From NCBI RefSeq assembly GCF_014845115.1, contig NZ_NKUI01000091.1:1-54479 (forward strand): 54,479 nt of DNA, written 5' to 3'. The notes beneath the pieces were generated by a model. That model ran no database searches and was not told the origin of the DNA. It saw nothing but the letters and a program-made list of their open reading frames with translations. How positions within the stretch are numbered: the first letter of the stretch is position 1; each line of letters opens with the position of its first letter. Source of the DNA: Methylorubrum zatmanii (GTDB taxonomy: Bacteria > Pseudomonadota > Alphaproteobacteria > Rhizobiales > Beijerinckiaceae). Shown here piece after piece: positions 47,584-54,479 of this stretch. Made by a program: the position numbers and the translations under genes.

Positions 47584-48018
47584 CGATCCCTCCAGACGCC
47601 AGGGCCGTGACGGAACCGGATCCGACGGCCACGCTTTGGCCGTCAACCGGGAGCCGGCGCCTGCCGTTCCATGGAACGAGAGATCGCCCTGATACGGAGA
47701 GGTGCCGCGAGCGTCTTTCCAGAGGTTCGGGCCATCGCGAGGCTGGCCAAGTGCTCCGTCCAAGTGCTCCGTCCAAGTGCTCCGTCCAACTGCTCCGCTC
47801 CGGCCCCTGAGGCATACCCGGTCTAGCGAAGGAATCCGCATACAGCCGGATTGCCTCCAGGCCGCCCAGGCCCGTAAAGTCAATTCATAATACGAAAGAA
47901 CGACGCGTCGTCAGCGAACGCCGCGTGCCAGGGAGGATGATCCGATGAGCCGATTCCGGACACTCGTGTCGCCCGCCGACCGCCGCCCCAGTTCCATCCG
48001 CTTCTGAGAGGCGAGGCG
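47584..48018. other. 435-base region between secreted protein and CoA-transferase genes
   Basis: It contains the 13-base tandem repeat at 47749-47800 and an AT-rich near-palindrome TTC-A-TA-A-TA-C-GAA at 47884-47896. A 20-codon open frame (47945-48007, starting MSRFRTLVS) has GGGAGG upstream and ends eleven bases before the CoA-transferase start. The divergent promoters of the two flanking genes should lie here. Nothing else is recognised. Confidence 0.4.
47749..47800. repeat. Four-copy 13-base direct tandem repeat
   Basis: Three identical units AAGTGCTCCGTCC (47749-47787) are followed by a diverged fourth, AACTGCTCCGCTC. The period of 13 does not preserve a reading frame and the sequence is noncoding. 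It could vary in copy number between strains. Confidence 0.75.
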
Positions 48019-49239
48019 ATGGAGAAGCCGAAGACGTTCGGGCCGCTTGCCGGCCTCCGGGTCGTCGAACTCGCGCACATCATGGCCGGCCCGGTCTGCG
48101 GGCTGATGCTCGGCGATATGGGTGCCGAGGTGATCAAGGTCGAGAAGATCGACGGCGGCGACGACACCCGCCGCTCGGTCCCGCCCGCCCTCGCCGGCGA
48201 GAGCGCGGCCTACATGATGATGAACCGCGGCAAGCGCGGCATCGCCCTCGATCTCAAGAGTGAGGACGGCAAGGCCGTTCTGCGTCGCCTGCTCGCGGAT
48301 GCCGACGTGCTGATCGAGAATTATCGCGCCGGCACGATGGAGCGCCTCGGCCTCGGCTACGACGTGCTGAGCCGGGATTTTCCGGGGCTGATCTACTGTT
48401 CGCTCTCGGGCTTCGGCCGCTCCGGCCCCTATGCCGAGCGGGCGGGGTTCGACCTCGTGGCGCAGGGCATGAGCGGGCTGATGAGCATCACCGGCGAGGG
48501 GCCGGGCCGCCCGCCGATGAAATGCGGGCCGCCGGTGACCGACATCACCGCCGGCATCCTGGCGGCGATGGGCGTCCTCGCCGCCTATGCCCACAAGCAG
48601 AAGACCGGCCAGGGGCAGGTGGTGGATACCTCGCTGTTCGAGGCGGGCATCACCCTCACCTACTGGCAATCGGCCATCGCCATGGCGACCGGGGTGGCGC
48701 CGGGCCCGATGGGATCGGCCCATCCCCTCAACGCCCCCTACGAGGCGTTCGAGACCGGAGATGGCTGGATCACCATCGGCGCGGCCAACCAGACCAACTG
48801 GCTGCGGCTGCTCGCCGTCCTCGGTGCCGAGGATCTCGCCAACGATCCGCGCTTCTCGACCAACCGTGAGCGCATGGCGAATCGCGAGGCCCTGGCCGAG
48901 GCGCTGGCCCCGCATTTCCGGAACGCCTCCTCCGCCGAGTGGCTGGCGCGGCTGGAGGCCGGCGGCGTGCCGGCCGGGCCGGTCCTCGACGTGCTGGCGA
49001 TGCAGGCCGATCCCCAGGCCCGTGCCCGCGAGATGGTGGTCGAGGTCGAGCACAGCCGCGTCGGCCGGATGGACACCCTCGGGCTTCCGGTGAAATTCTC
49101 GGCGACCCCGGGGCGCGTCCACGGCCCGGCGCCGTTGCTCGGCGAGCATAGCCGCGCCATCCTGCGTCAGGCCGGCTATGAGGACGCGGCGATCGACGAC
49201 TTGATCGCCCGTGGCGTCGTGCGCGAGACGACGGCCTGA
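48019..49239 (+). CDS. Class III (CaiB/BaiF family) CoA-transferase
   Basis: 406 residues, normal length. It moves CoA between carboxylic acids through a covalent aspartyl-CoA anhydride. N-terminal GLRVVELAHIMAGPVCGLMLGDMGAEVIKVE is the family signature. The proposed catalytic Asp is Asp145 in RAGFDLVAQGMSG. NRGKRGIALDLKS and ENYRAGTMERLGLGYD are further landmarks. It is followed 22 bases later by an enoyl-CoA hydratase gene, so it probably activates a dicarboxylate or hydroxy acid that the hydratase then processes. The substrate is not deducible; oxalate, carnitine and itaconate types exist in the family. Confidence 0.9.
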   Translation: MEKPKTFGPLAGLRVVELAHIMAGPVCGLMLGDMGAEVIKVEKIDGGDDTRRSVPPALAGESAAYMMMNRGKRGIALDLKSEDGKAVLRRLLADADVLIENYRAGTMERLGLGYDVLSRDFPGLIYCSLSGFGRSGPYAERAGFDLVAQGMSGLMSITGEGPGRPPMKCGPPVTDITAGILAAMGVLAAYAHKQKTGQGQVVDTSLFEAGITLTYWQSAIAMATGVAPGPMGSAHPLNAPYEAFETGDGWITIGAANQTNWLRLLAVLGAEDLANDPRFSTNRERMANREALAEALAPHFRNASSAEWLARLEAGGVPAGPVLDVLAMQADPQARAREMVVEVEHSRVGRMDTLGLPVKFSATPGRVHGPAPLLGEHSRAILRQAGYEDAAIDDLIARGVVRETTA

Positions 49240-49261
49240 CATCCGCTGCGAGGACCGCCCG

Positions 49262-50086
49262 ATGACGAATGCCGCCGAGACAGCCGCGACCGACGAACTT
49301 CTGTTCTCCGTGGACGAGGGCGGCATCGCCCGCATCACCCTCAACCGGCCCCAGGCGCGCAACGCGCTGACCTTCGCCATGTATCGCGGCTTGGTCGAGC
49401 TGTGCGGGCGGATCGAGGAGGACCGCGCGATCAAGGCGGTCATCATCGCCGGTGCCGGCGACAAGGCGTTCGCGGCCGGCACCGACATCGCCCAGTTCCG
49501 CAGCTTCGACAAGCCGGAGGATGCCCTCGGCTACGAGCGCTTCATGGACCGGGTGCTCGGCAGCCTGGAGCGTCTGCGGGTCCCGACCATCGCCGCGATC
49601 GCGGGGGCCTGTACCGGCGGCGGCGCGGCCATCGCGGCGGCCTGCGACATGCGCATCGCCAGCCGTGACGCCCGTTTCGGCATCCCGATCGCCCGGACCC
49701 TCGGCAATTGCCTATCGCAGAACACGCTGCGGCGGCTGGCCAACCTGATCGGCGCCCCCCGGGTGAAGGACATCCTGTTCACCGCCCGCCTCGTCGGGGC
49801 GGAGGAGGCCCTGGCGATCGGCCTCGTCAACGAGATGGTGGAGGACGCGGCCGCCGTGGCGGAGCGGGCGACCGCCCTGGCCGCCCTGCTCGCGAGCCAC
49901 GCGCCGCTGACGCTTCAGGCGACCAAGGAAGGCCTGCGCCGCATCGCGGAAGAGGGCGTGGCCGAGGCCGTCGCGGACGAGCGGCCCGGCGACGACCTGA
50001 TCGTGATGACCTATATGAGCGAGGATTTTCGCGAGGGCATGGAAGCCTTCCTCGCCAAGCGCCCGCCGGCCTTCAAGGGCCGCTGA
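49262..50086 (+). CDS. Enoyl-CoA hydratase/isomerase family protein
   Basis: 274 residues from ATG 49262; the upstream extension to 49211 reads the previous gene's end. The crotonase fold is shown by ITLNRPQARNALTFAMY, the oxyanion hole AGDKAFAAGTDIAQF and IAGACTGGGAAIAAACDMRIAS. The usual first catalytic Glu (Glu144-type) position is occupied by ARTLGNCLS, so hydration activity is uncertain and isomerase or lyase activity is possible. It is co-transcribed with the CoA-transferase. The C-terminus ends LAKRPPAFKGR, common in this family. Confidence 0.88.
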   Translation: MTNAAETAATDELLFSVDEGGIARITLNRPQARNALTFAMYRGLVELCGRIEEDRAIKAVIIAGAGDKAFAAGTDIAQFRSFDKPEDALGYERFMDRVLGSLERLRVPTIAAIAGACTGGGAAIAAACDMRIASRDARFGIPIARTLGNCLSQNTLRRLANLIGAPRVKDILFTARLVGAEEALAIGLVNEMVEDAAAVAERATALAALLASHAPLTLQATKEGLRRIAEEGVAEAVADERPGDDLIVMTYMSEDFREGMEAFLAKRPPAFKGR

Positions 50087-50136
50087 AGGCGCGCGTTTCC
50101 CGTCGTTCGTTGGGCGGGCGGCATCGATGATGCCCG

Positions 50137-50814
50137 TCAGTGCTCTTCCTCGCCGTACATCGCCGCGATGACCGGTTTCTTCGCACGGATGTGGTGACGC
50201 ATCAGCGCGGCGAGGCCCTCGCCGTCGCGGGCGCGCAGGAGCGGGATCATCCGCTCGTGCTCCTCGACCGCCTGGGCCCATTGCGCCTCGGTCTGGTGGG
50301 CGCTGTAGCGCGAGCGCTGGATGCGGCCGGTCAGGCCGACATAGAGGCTGCGCAGCTTGGTGTTGCGGCTCGCCACCATGATGGCCTCGTGGATCTCACG
50401 GTTGAGGCGGAAATAGTTCGCCTCGTCGCGGCCCTGCCACGCCGCCACCATCTCCCGGTGCTTGGCCTCGATCTCGGCGATCTCCTCCTCGGTGATCGTC
50501 CGACAGGCGAGGTCGCAGGCGGTCGCCTCCAAGCCGGCGATGATCTCGATCATCTCCTCGAGTTCGGTGCGGGAGATGCTGGCGACCCGCGCGCCGCGGT
50601 TGGGCAGCAGTTCCAGCAGTCCTTCCGTCGCCAGGATCTTGATCGCCTCTCGCAGGGGCGTGCGCGAGATGCCGAACCGCTCGGTCAACTCGCTCTCGTT
50701 GACGCGGGCACGGGGTTCGAGTTCGCCATCGTTGATCAGCTCACGCATCCGGTCCGCCACCTCGTCGTGAAGGTAGCGTCGGCTGATCCCGATACTGGGC
50801 TCAATTCTATTCAT
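50137..50814 (-). CDS. GntR-family regulator, FCD subgroup
   Basis: 225 residues. The N-terminal winged helix-turn-helix (about 12-72) contains VNESELTERFGISRTPLREAIKIL. The C-terminal FCD effector domain (about 85-215) is all-helical, with Asn/His ligands in NREIHEAIM and EHERMIPLL that often hold a metal. Such regulators usually repress adjacent catabolic genes until a carboxylic acid effector binds. It is convergent with the CoA-transferase/hydratase pair and divergent from the aldolase gene, so it is the probable regulator of both. A candidate operator lies at 50835-50847. Confidence 0.9.
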   Translation of the reverse strand: MNRIEPSIGISRRYLHDEVADRMRELINDGELEPRARVNESELTERFGISRTPLREAIKILATEGLLELLPNRGARVASISRTELEEMIEIIAGLEATACDLACRTITEEEIAEIEAKHREMVAAWQGRDEANYFRLNREIHEAIMVASRNTKLRSLYVGLTGRIQRSRYSAHQTEAQWAQAVEEHERMIPLLRARDGEGLAALMRHHIRAKKPVIAAMYGEEEH

Positions 50815-50834
50815 CGAGCACTCAAAGAATTTTA

Positions 50835-50847
50835 AATGCGATACATT
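50835..50847. promoter_or_regulatory. Candidate operator of the GntR/FCD regulator
   Basis: AATGCGATACATT is an imperfect palindrome (AATG-N5-CATT) in an AT-rich patch 20 bases upstream of the regulator start. FCD regulators bind short AT-rich palindromes. The assignment is by position and symmetry only. Confidence 0.35.
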
Positions 50848-51113
50848 GTTCGACTAGCTCTAGGCATAGCCGTGGCGCCTGTCGAGATATCCAGCCGTTC
50901 GCAGCTTCGTGAGGCACATCAATTTGCCTATGACGCGTCTCGTCGGGGTCTGATCGGCCAGGTCTTCCCAGGCGCGCCGACTCCCCAGGCTCGCCGAAAA
51001 GTGTATTTTTCATGCAGAAGCGGCGCCCTTAGGGCCCGGGTTGCACGAAAGAGATAGGGCCGGTCGGTCCCGTCGCCCGAGCGGGCGAAGGCCTGCCAGC
51101 GGATGGATGTGCC

Positions 51114-52157
51114 ATGATCGATCTGTTCAGCGACACCCAGACCCGTCCGACGGCGGGGATGCGCGAGGCCATGGCGCGGGCGCAGGTCGGCGACGAGCAA
51201 TCGGGATCGGACCCCACCACCAATGCCCTGTGCGAGCGGGTGGCGGACCTGCTGGGCCAGGAGGCGGGCGTGTTCATGCCCTCCGGCACGATGTGCAACC
51301 TCGCCTCGATCCTCGTGCATTGCCGGCCGGGCGACGAGATCGTCGTCGACGACCAGTCCCACATCTACAACACCGAGGCGGCGGGGGCGGCGGCGATCGG
51401 CGGCGTCTCGCTGAAGGCGCTGCCGACGCGGGTCGGGCTGTTCACCCTGGCCCAGGTCGAGGCGGCGATCCGGGTTCCGCAGCGCACGGCGCCGCGCTCC
51501 CGTCTGGTCTCCATCGAGCAGACCACGAGCTTTTCCGGCGGCACGGTCTGGGACATCGGCGAGATGCGTCGGATCCGGGACTATGCCCAGGCCCGCGGCC
51601 TCAAGGCCCATATCGACGGGGCGCGCCTGCTCAACGCGGTGGTGGCGACGGGCATTCCGGCGGCGGATTACGCGGCGGGCTTCGACAGCGCCTGGATCGA
51701 TCTCAGCAAGGGCCTGGGCTGCCCGGTCGGGGCGGTCCTGTGCGGCACGCGGGATTTCGTGGAGCGGGCGTGGCAGTGGAAGTACCGCCTCGGCGGCGCC
51801 ATGCGCCAGTCCGGGGTGCTCGCGGCGGCCGGGCTCTACGCCCTCGACCATCACATGACGCAGCTGGCGGCGGACAACGCCCATGCCGGGCGGCTGCACC
51901 GGGCCATCGCCGACGTGCCGGGCCTCGGTTTCGACCCGACGGCGGGGCAGTCGAACATCCTGTGCTTCACGGTGGAGGGGTTGGGTGTCACTGCCTCCGC
52001 CTTCGCGGCCGCCTGCCTGGAAGAGAATGTGCGGGTGCGGGCCATCGGCACGCACCAGATTCGTGTCACCGCCAATCTCGATGTCGATCAGGCCGGGATT
52101 GATCGCGCGGCGGAGGTGATCCGGGCCAAGGCCGCCTCCTTCGCGGCGCGGGGATAG
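51114..52157 (+). CDS. ltaE: Low-specificity L-threonine aldolase-like PLP enzyme
   Basis: 347 residues. It is a fold-type I PLP enzyme of the beta-eliminating lyase/threonine aldolase family. The N-terminal DLFSDTQTRPTAGMREAM and GDEQSGSDPTTNALC are typical. The Asp that contacts PLP is in HIDGARLLNAV (Asp168), and the Schiff-base Lys is Lys199 in IDLSKGLGCPVGAVL. Threonine aldolases split 3-hydroxy amino acids to glycine and an aldehyde. The family also contains hydroxyaspartate and phenylserine enzymes, so the substrate is open. It is divergent from the GntR gene. A strong hairpin follows six bases after the stop. Confidence 0.88.
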   Translation: MIDLFSDTQTRPTAGMREAMARAQVGDEQSGSDPTTNALCERVADLLGQEAGVFMPSGTMCNLASILVHCRPGDEIVVDDQSHIYNTEAAGAAAIGGVSLKALPTRVGLFTLAQVEAAIRVPQRTAPRSRLVSIEQTTSFSGGTVWDIGEMRRIRDYAQARGLKAHIDGARLLNAVVATGIPAADYAAGFDSAWIDLSKGLGCPVGAVLCGTRDFVERAWQWKYRLGGAMRQSGVLAAAGLYALDHHMTQLAADNAHAGRLHRAIADVPGLGFDPTAGQSNILCFTVEGLGVTASAFAAACLEENVRVRAIGTHQIRVTANLDVDQAGIDRAAEVIRAKAASFAARG

Positions 52158-52162
52158 GACGT

Positions 52163-52201
52163 CTCCGGGCCCGGACGGCGCGTCGCCGTCCGGGCCCGGA
52201 G
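52163..52201. terminator. Perfect 18-base-pair hairpin between convergent genes
   Basis: CTCCGGGCCCGGACGGCG (52163-52180) and its exact complement (52184-52201) flank a three-base loop. It lies between the stop of the aldolase gene (52157) and that of the DUF4142 gene (52213), so it can serve as a bidirectional terminator. No long T-run is present on either strand. Confidence 0.8.
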
Positions 52202-52212
52202 CTTACCAGAAA

Positions 52213-52755
52213 CTACTTCCTGTCGAGGTCTTGAGCCAGCTTGAGGTGCTCGTCGAGATGTGGCTTCGTCTTGATGGCGAAGGCCTTCAGCGCCGCGTTG
52301 TCGCCACCCTCGGCATAGCGCTTGTAGAGATCGGTGGCGTTCTTGTGCGCCGTCACTTGATCGTCCTGGTACTGCTTGGTGAAATCGGCGCCGTTCAAGC
52401 CCTTGAGTTTGTCGAGCTTGCTTTGATGCGCGGAATCCAGCGCCGTCGGCAGGGTGAGCTTCATATCGCCGGTCTGAACCACTGATTTCAGCTCGTCCGA
52501 CACCTTCTTGTGGTCGTCGATCATCTTCTGGGCGTAGGCCTTGGTCTTGCCCTCGGCCTTCGTCAGGGCGAGCTGGCTCGATTGCATCTCGAACATGTCG
52601 CTGATCACGGCCTGGGTCACGAAATCCTGGGACGAGGGGGCGACGCCGATCAGCGAGTTCACGCCGGTCTTCTCGCCGACCGATTGGGCATGGGCCGGCA
52701 TCCCCACCGCGCCCAGCAGCAGCAGGCAGGCGGCGGCGGTGAGTGGCGTTCTCAT
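52213..52755 (-). CDS. DUF4142-family periplasmic protein
   Basis: 180 residues. A signal peptide covers residues 1-24 (LTAAACLLLLGAVGMPAHA). The mature part is a helical bundle with FVTQAVISDMFEMQSSQLAL, YAQKMIDDHKKVSDEL and DQVTAHKNATDLYKRYAEGG, the ferritin-like DUF4142 pattern with conserved His and Asp. Function is not established; members are often linked to stress responses. The start ATG 52755 is chosen over a long upstream in-frame extension that has no signal peptide. Confidence 0.88.
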   Translation of the reverse strand: MRTPLTAAACLLLLGAVGMPAHAQSVGEKTGVNSLIGVAPSSQDFVTQAVISDMFEMQSSQLALTKAEGKTKAYAQKMIDDHKKVSDELKSVVQTGDMKLTLPTALDSAHQSKLDKLKGLNGADFTKQYQDDQVTAHKNATDLYKRYAEGGDNAALKAFAIKTKPHLDEHLKLAQDLDRK

Positions 52756-52841
52756 GGAAGTCTCCTCAGGCGAATCCGTACGTGCCTGAGCAACCGGAGC
52801 GGGCGGCCGATGTTCCTGGCCGGGTCGCGTCACGGCGAGCG

Positions 52842-53969
52842 TCACGCCTCGCAATCCGCCGTCTCGCGGGCCAGCCAGTCGATCACGCAGGAGAGGGCCT
52901 TGCGCTCGCTGCGCCCCGCCGCCAGCGCCGCCTCGTAGGTGCGGATCTGCCCGTCGGCGCTGGAGCCGCATTCGGCGATGGTCAGCGCGTGGGCGACCTG
53001 GGCGGCGCAGCCGAGGGCGGCGGCATCCTCCGCCACGAGGTCGAGCAGGCGCTCGACCAGACGCTTCACCGGCACCGCCTCCTCCGCCGCCTCGTCGATC
53101 AGCGCGGCGTGGACGCCGTCGCGCTGCGCCCGCCACAGATTCTCCATCGCGAAGCCCCGTGTGGCGCCGGTCGGCCCGGCATTCAGCTCGGGCCGCCTGA
53201 CGCAGAGCCGCACGAGGCAGCGGTAGAGCGCGGCGATGGCCAGGGTGTCCCTGAGCCGCGTGCAGCTGTCGGCGACCCGCAATTCCAGGGTGGGGTACCG
53301 GATCGACGGGCGGATGTGCCACCAGAGATAGGTCGCGTCCTCGATCGCCCCGGCCCGGGTCATCACCCGGATGTAGCGCTCGAAATCGGCCCCGCCGTCG
53401 AACAGCTCCGGCAGGCCGGTGCGGGGCAATTCGGCATAGGCGCGCAGGCGGTACCCGGACAGCCCGGTGCGGTGGCGCTCATAGAAGGGCGAGGAGGTGG
53501 AGAGCGCGAGCAGCACCGGCAGGAATGGCATCAGCCGGTTGATCAGGGCGATGCGCTGCGCCGGCTCCGGTACCTCCACATGGATGTGCAGGCCGCTGAC
53601 GATGGAGCGGCGCCCGACCATCTGCAGCGTCTCGATCATCTTGCGGTAACGGACCTTGGCGGTCTCGCGCTGGTCGGTCCACACCGCCGTCGGATGGGTG
53701 CCGGCGGCGAAGACCTTCAGCCCGTGCTCGCGCCCGATGGCGCAGAGCCCGGTGCGCAGCTTCGCCAGCGCCTCATGCGTCTCCGCGAAACTCTCCGAAG
53801 GCTGGGAGCAGATCTCCGCCTGGCTCTCCAGCATCTCGCGCTCGACCCCCTCCAGCCGGCTGTGCGCCGCCTTGTGGAAGGCCGAGACCGAGTCGCTGGG
53901 CGCCGCCCTCGTGCGGGCGCTGGCCAGGAACAGCTCTTCCTCGATGCCGAACCGATACCCGTGAGCCAT
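52842..53969 (-). CDS. YbdK-type carboxylate-amine ligase
   Basis: 375 residues. N-terminal YRFGIEEELFL provides the Glu residues of the ATP/metal site in the glutamate-cysteine ligase 2 family. Further landmarks are SGLHIHVEVPEP, YRLRAYAELPRTGLPELF and WWHIRPSIRYPTLELRVADSC. Enzymes of this family have weak gamma-glutamylcysteine synthetase activity in vitro; the native substrate is unknown. Length fits the single-domain YbdK group. There is an 86-base gap to the DUF4142 gene downstream on the same strand. Confidence 0.9.
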   Translation of the reverse strand: MAHGYRFGIEEELFLASARTRAAPSDSVSAFHKAAHSRLEGVEREMLESQAEICSQPSESFAETHEALAKLRTGLCAIGREHGLKVFAAGTHPTAVWTDQRETAKVRYRKMIETLQMVGRRSIVSGLHIHVEVPEPAQRIALINRLMPFLPVLLALSTSSPFYERHRTGLSGYRLRAYAELPRTGLPELFDGGADFERYIRVMTRAGAIEDATYLWWHIRPSIRYPTLELRVADSCTRLRDTLAIAALYRCLVRLCVRRPELNAGPTGATRGFAMENLWRAQRDGVHAALIDEAAEEAVPVKRLVERLLDLVAEDAAALGCAAQVAHALTIAECGSSADGQIRTYEAALAAGRSERKALSCVIDWLARETADCEA

Positions 53970-54032
53970 CCAGCGCCTCGCCTTCCCGAGCGACCCGAAG
54001 GATAACGGGCCTGAGGGCCGCCGGGTCGCGCG

Positions 54033-54416
54033 CTAACGAACGATACGGTCGAGGCGGTTGTTCACGAAGAAATACAGCTCCTTGGCACCGGGCTCGGTGT
54101 AGAGCACCTGCACTTCGCGGCCGGCCCGGCCCTCGCCGACCAGGACATCGGTGGGCGGTCGCCCCTTGAGGCGCACGAGGTCGCATTCGCCGATCCCCGG
54201 CTCGATGGCGGTGGCCGTGCCGGGCGCGGGGCCGGTGCAGGCTCCGCTCCCGTCGAGGACCGGACCCGATACGGCGGGCGGTCCGGCCGGGGGCGCGGAC
54301 AAGACCGCGCTCGGCGGCGGCGGTGCCGGGATCGGCGCCGCGCGCTCAGCGGTCGTGCAGCCGCCGAGCAGGGCGGCGAGGGCGAGCGGAACGGCAGATC
54401 TCACGGCACGTCTCAA
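54033..54416 (-). CDS. Small lipoprotein, unknown function
   Basis: 127 residues from TTG 54416, which has AGAAGAGG eight bases upstream; the next in-frame start is GTG 54404, without a good site. The lipobox LLGGC (Cys at residue 20) predicts a lipid anchor. A Pro/Ala-rich linker (APIPAPPPPSAVLSAPPAGPP) follows. The C-terminal domain of about 70 residues contains ECDLVRLKGRPPTDVLVGEG and VQVLYTEPG, ending FFVNNRLDRIVR, which resembles small beta-strand outer-membrane lipoproteins such as SmpA/OmlA-like proteins. That comparison is tentative. Confidence 0.65.
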   Translation of the reverse strand: MRRAVRSAVPLALAALLGGCTTAERAAPIPAPPPPSAVLSAPPAGPPAVSGPVLDGSGACTGPAPGTATAIEPGIGECDLVRLKGRPPTDVLVGEGRAGREVQVLYTEPGAKELYFFVNNRLDRIVR

Positions 54417-54479
54417 GGTGTCGGCCTCTTCTCCGGCATCGTGGCGCCCGCGCCGGTCCCGCCCGCGGCGCTGCCGTCG

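Noticed and set aside
47749..47800. A CRISPR-like array
   Set aside because: Units are only 13 bases, directly adjacent and without spacers, so it is a simple tandem repeat.

Overview
The window is a chromosomal segment of a high-GC alphaproteobacterium. The best guess is a Methylobacterium-like member of the Hyphomicrobiales. This rests on base composition, the mix of housekeeping genes, the dispersed GCATTTTC-type and CTGAGG/CTTCGAAG-type palindromic repeats, and the class A RNase P RNA. No rRNA, tRNA, CRISPR array, integrase or transposase was recognised, so this looks like core chromosome carrying two accessory biosynthetic blocks.

Layout. 1-3138: end of a cell-surface polysaccharide locus, with a Wzx-like flippase cut by the left edge and, divergently, an O-antigen ligase/polymerase-like membrane protein fused to an extracytoplasmic parallel beta-helix. 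3635-4375: a water-selective aquaporin. 4395-10398 (minus): a six-gene Mrp/Pha-type Na+(K+)/H+ antiporter operon (phaAB-C-D-E-F-G) with overlapping start and stop codons throughout. 11022-16593 (plus): an exopolysaccharide run of nucleotide-sugar dehydrogenase, epimerase, GDP-fucose synthase, WecG/TagA-type transferase and GT4 transferase. 16773-16937: a 54-residue membrane protein whose stop codon lies in a dispersed repeat.

17039-23107 (minus): a two-protein nonribosomal peptide synthetase with architecture C-A-T followed by C-T-TE. The single A domain carries a glycine-type specificity code, the second module has no A domain, and the thioesterase has Cys where Ser is expected. 23345-27781 (minus): a conserved hypothetical protein, a SixA-like phosphatase, an aldo/keto reductase, a ParDE toxin-antitoxin pair and a MoxR ATPase. 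27996-29882 (minus): a two-gene membrane/coiled-coil operon of unknown role. 30208-32100: a KefB-type antiporter.

32212-41307 (minus): a shortened division and cell wall cluster, rsmH-ftsL-ftsI-murE-murF-mraY-murD. It stops after murD and lacks mraZ directly upstream. Then come rnpB (minus), ligA (minus), a small secreted protein, a possible gene remnant, an adenosine kinase-like PfkB protein, a periplasmic FKBP isomerase and a secreted hypothetical protein. 48019-52157: a CoA-transferase and enoyl-CoA hydratase pair, a divergent GntR/FCD regulator and a threonine aldolase-like enzyme, which look like a small catabolic module. The right end has a DUF4142 protein, a YbdK-type carboxylate-amine ligase and a lipoprotein.

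The candidates for undescribed biology are the two-protein NRPS and the ligase/beta-helix fusion. The two-gene membrane operon, the repeat-terminated small protein and the CoA-transferase module are secondary. Domain calls come from reading motifs by eye; no database search was run.
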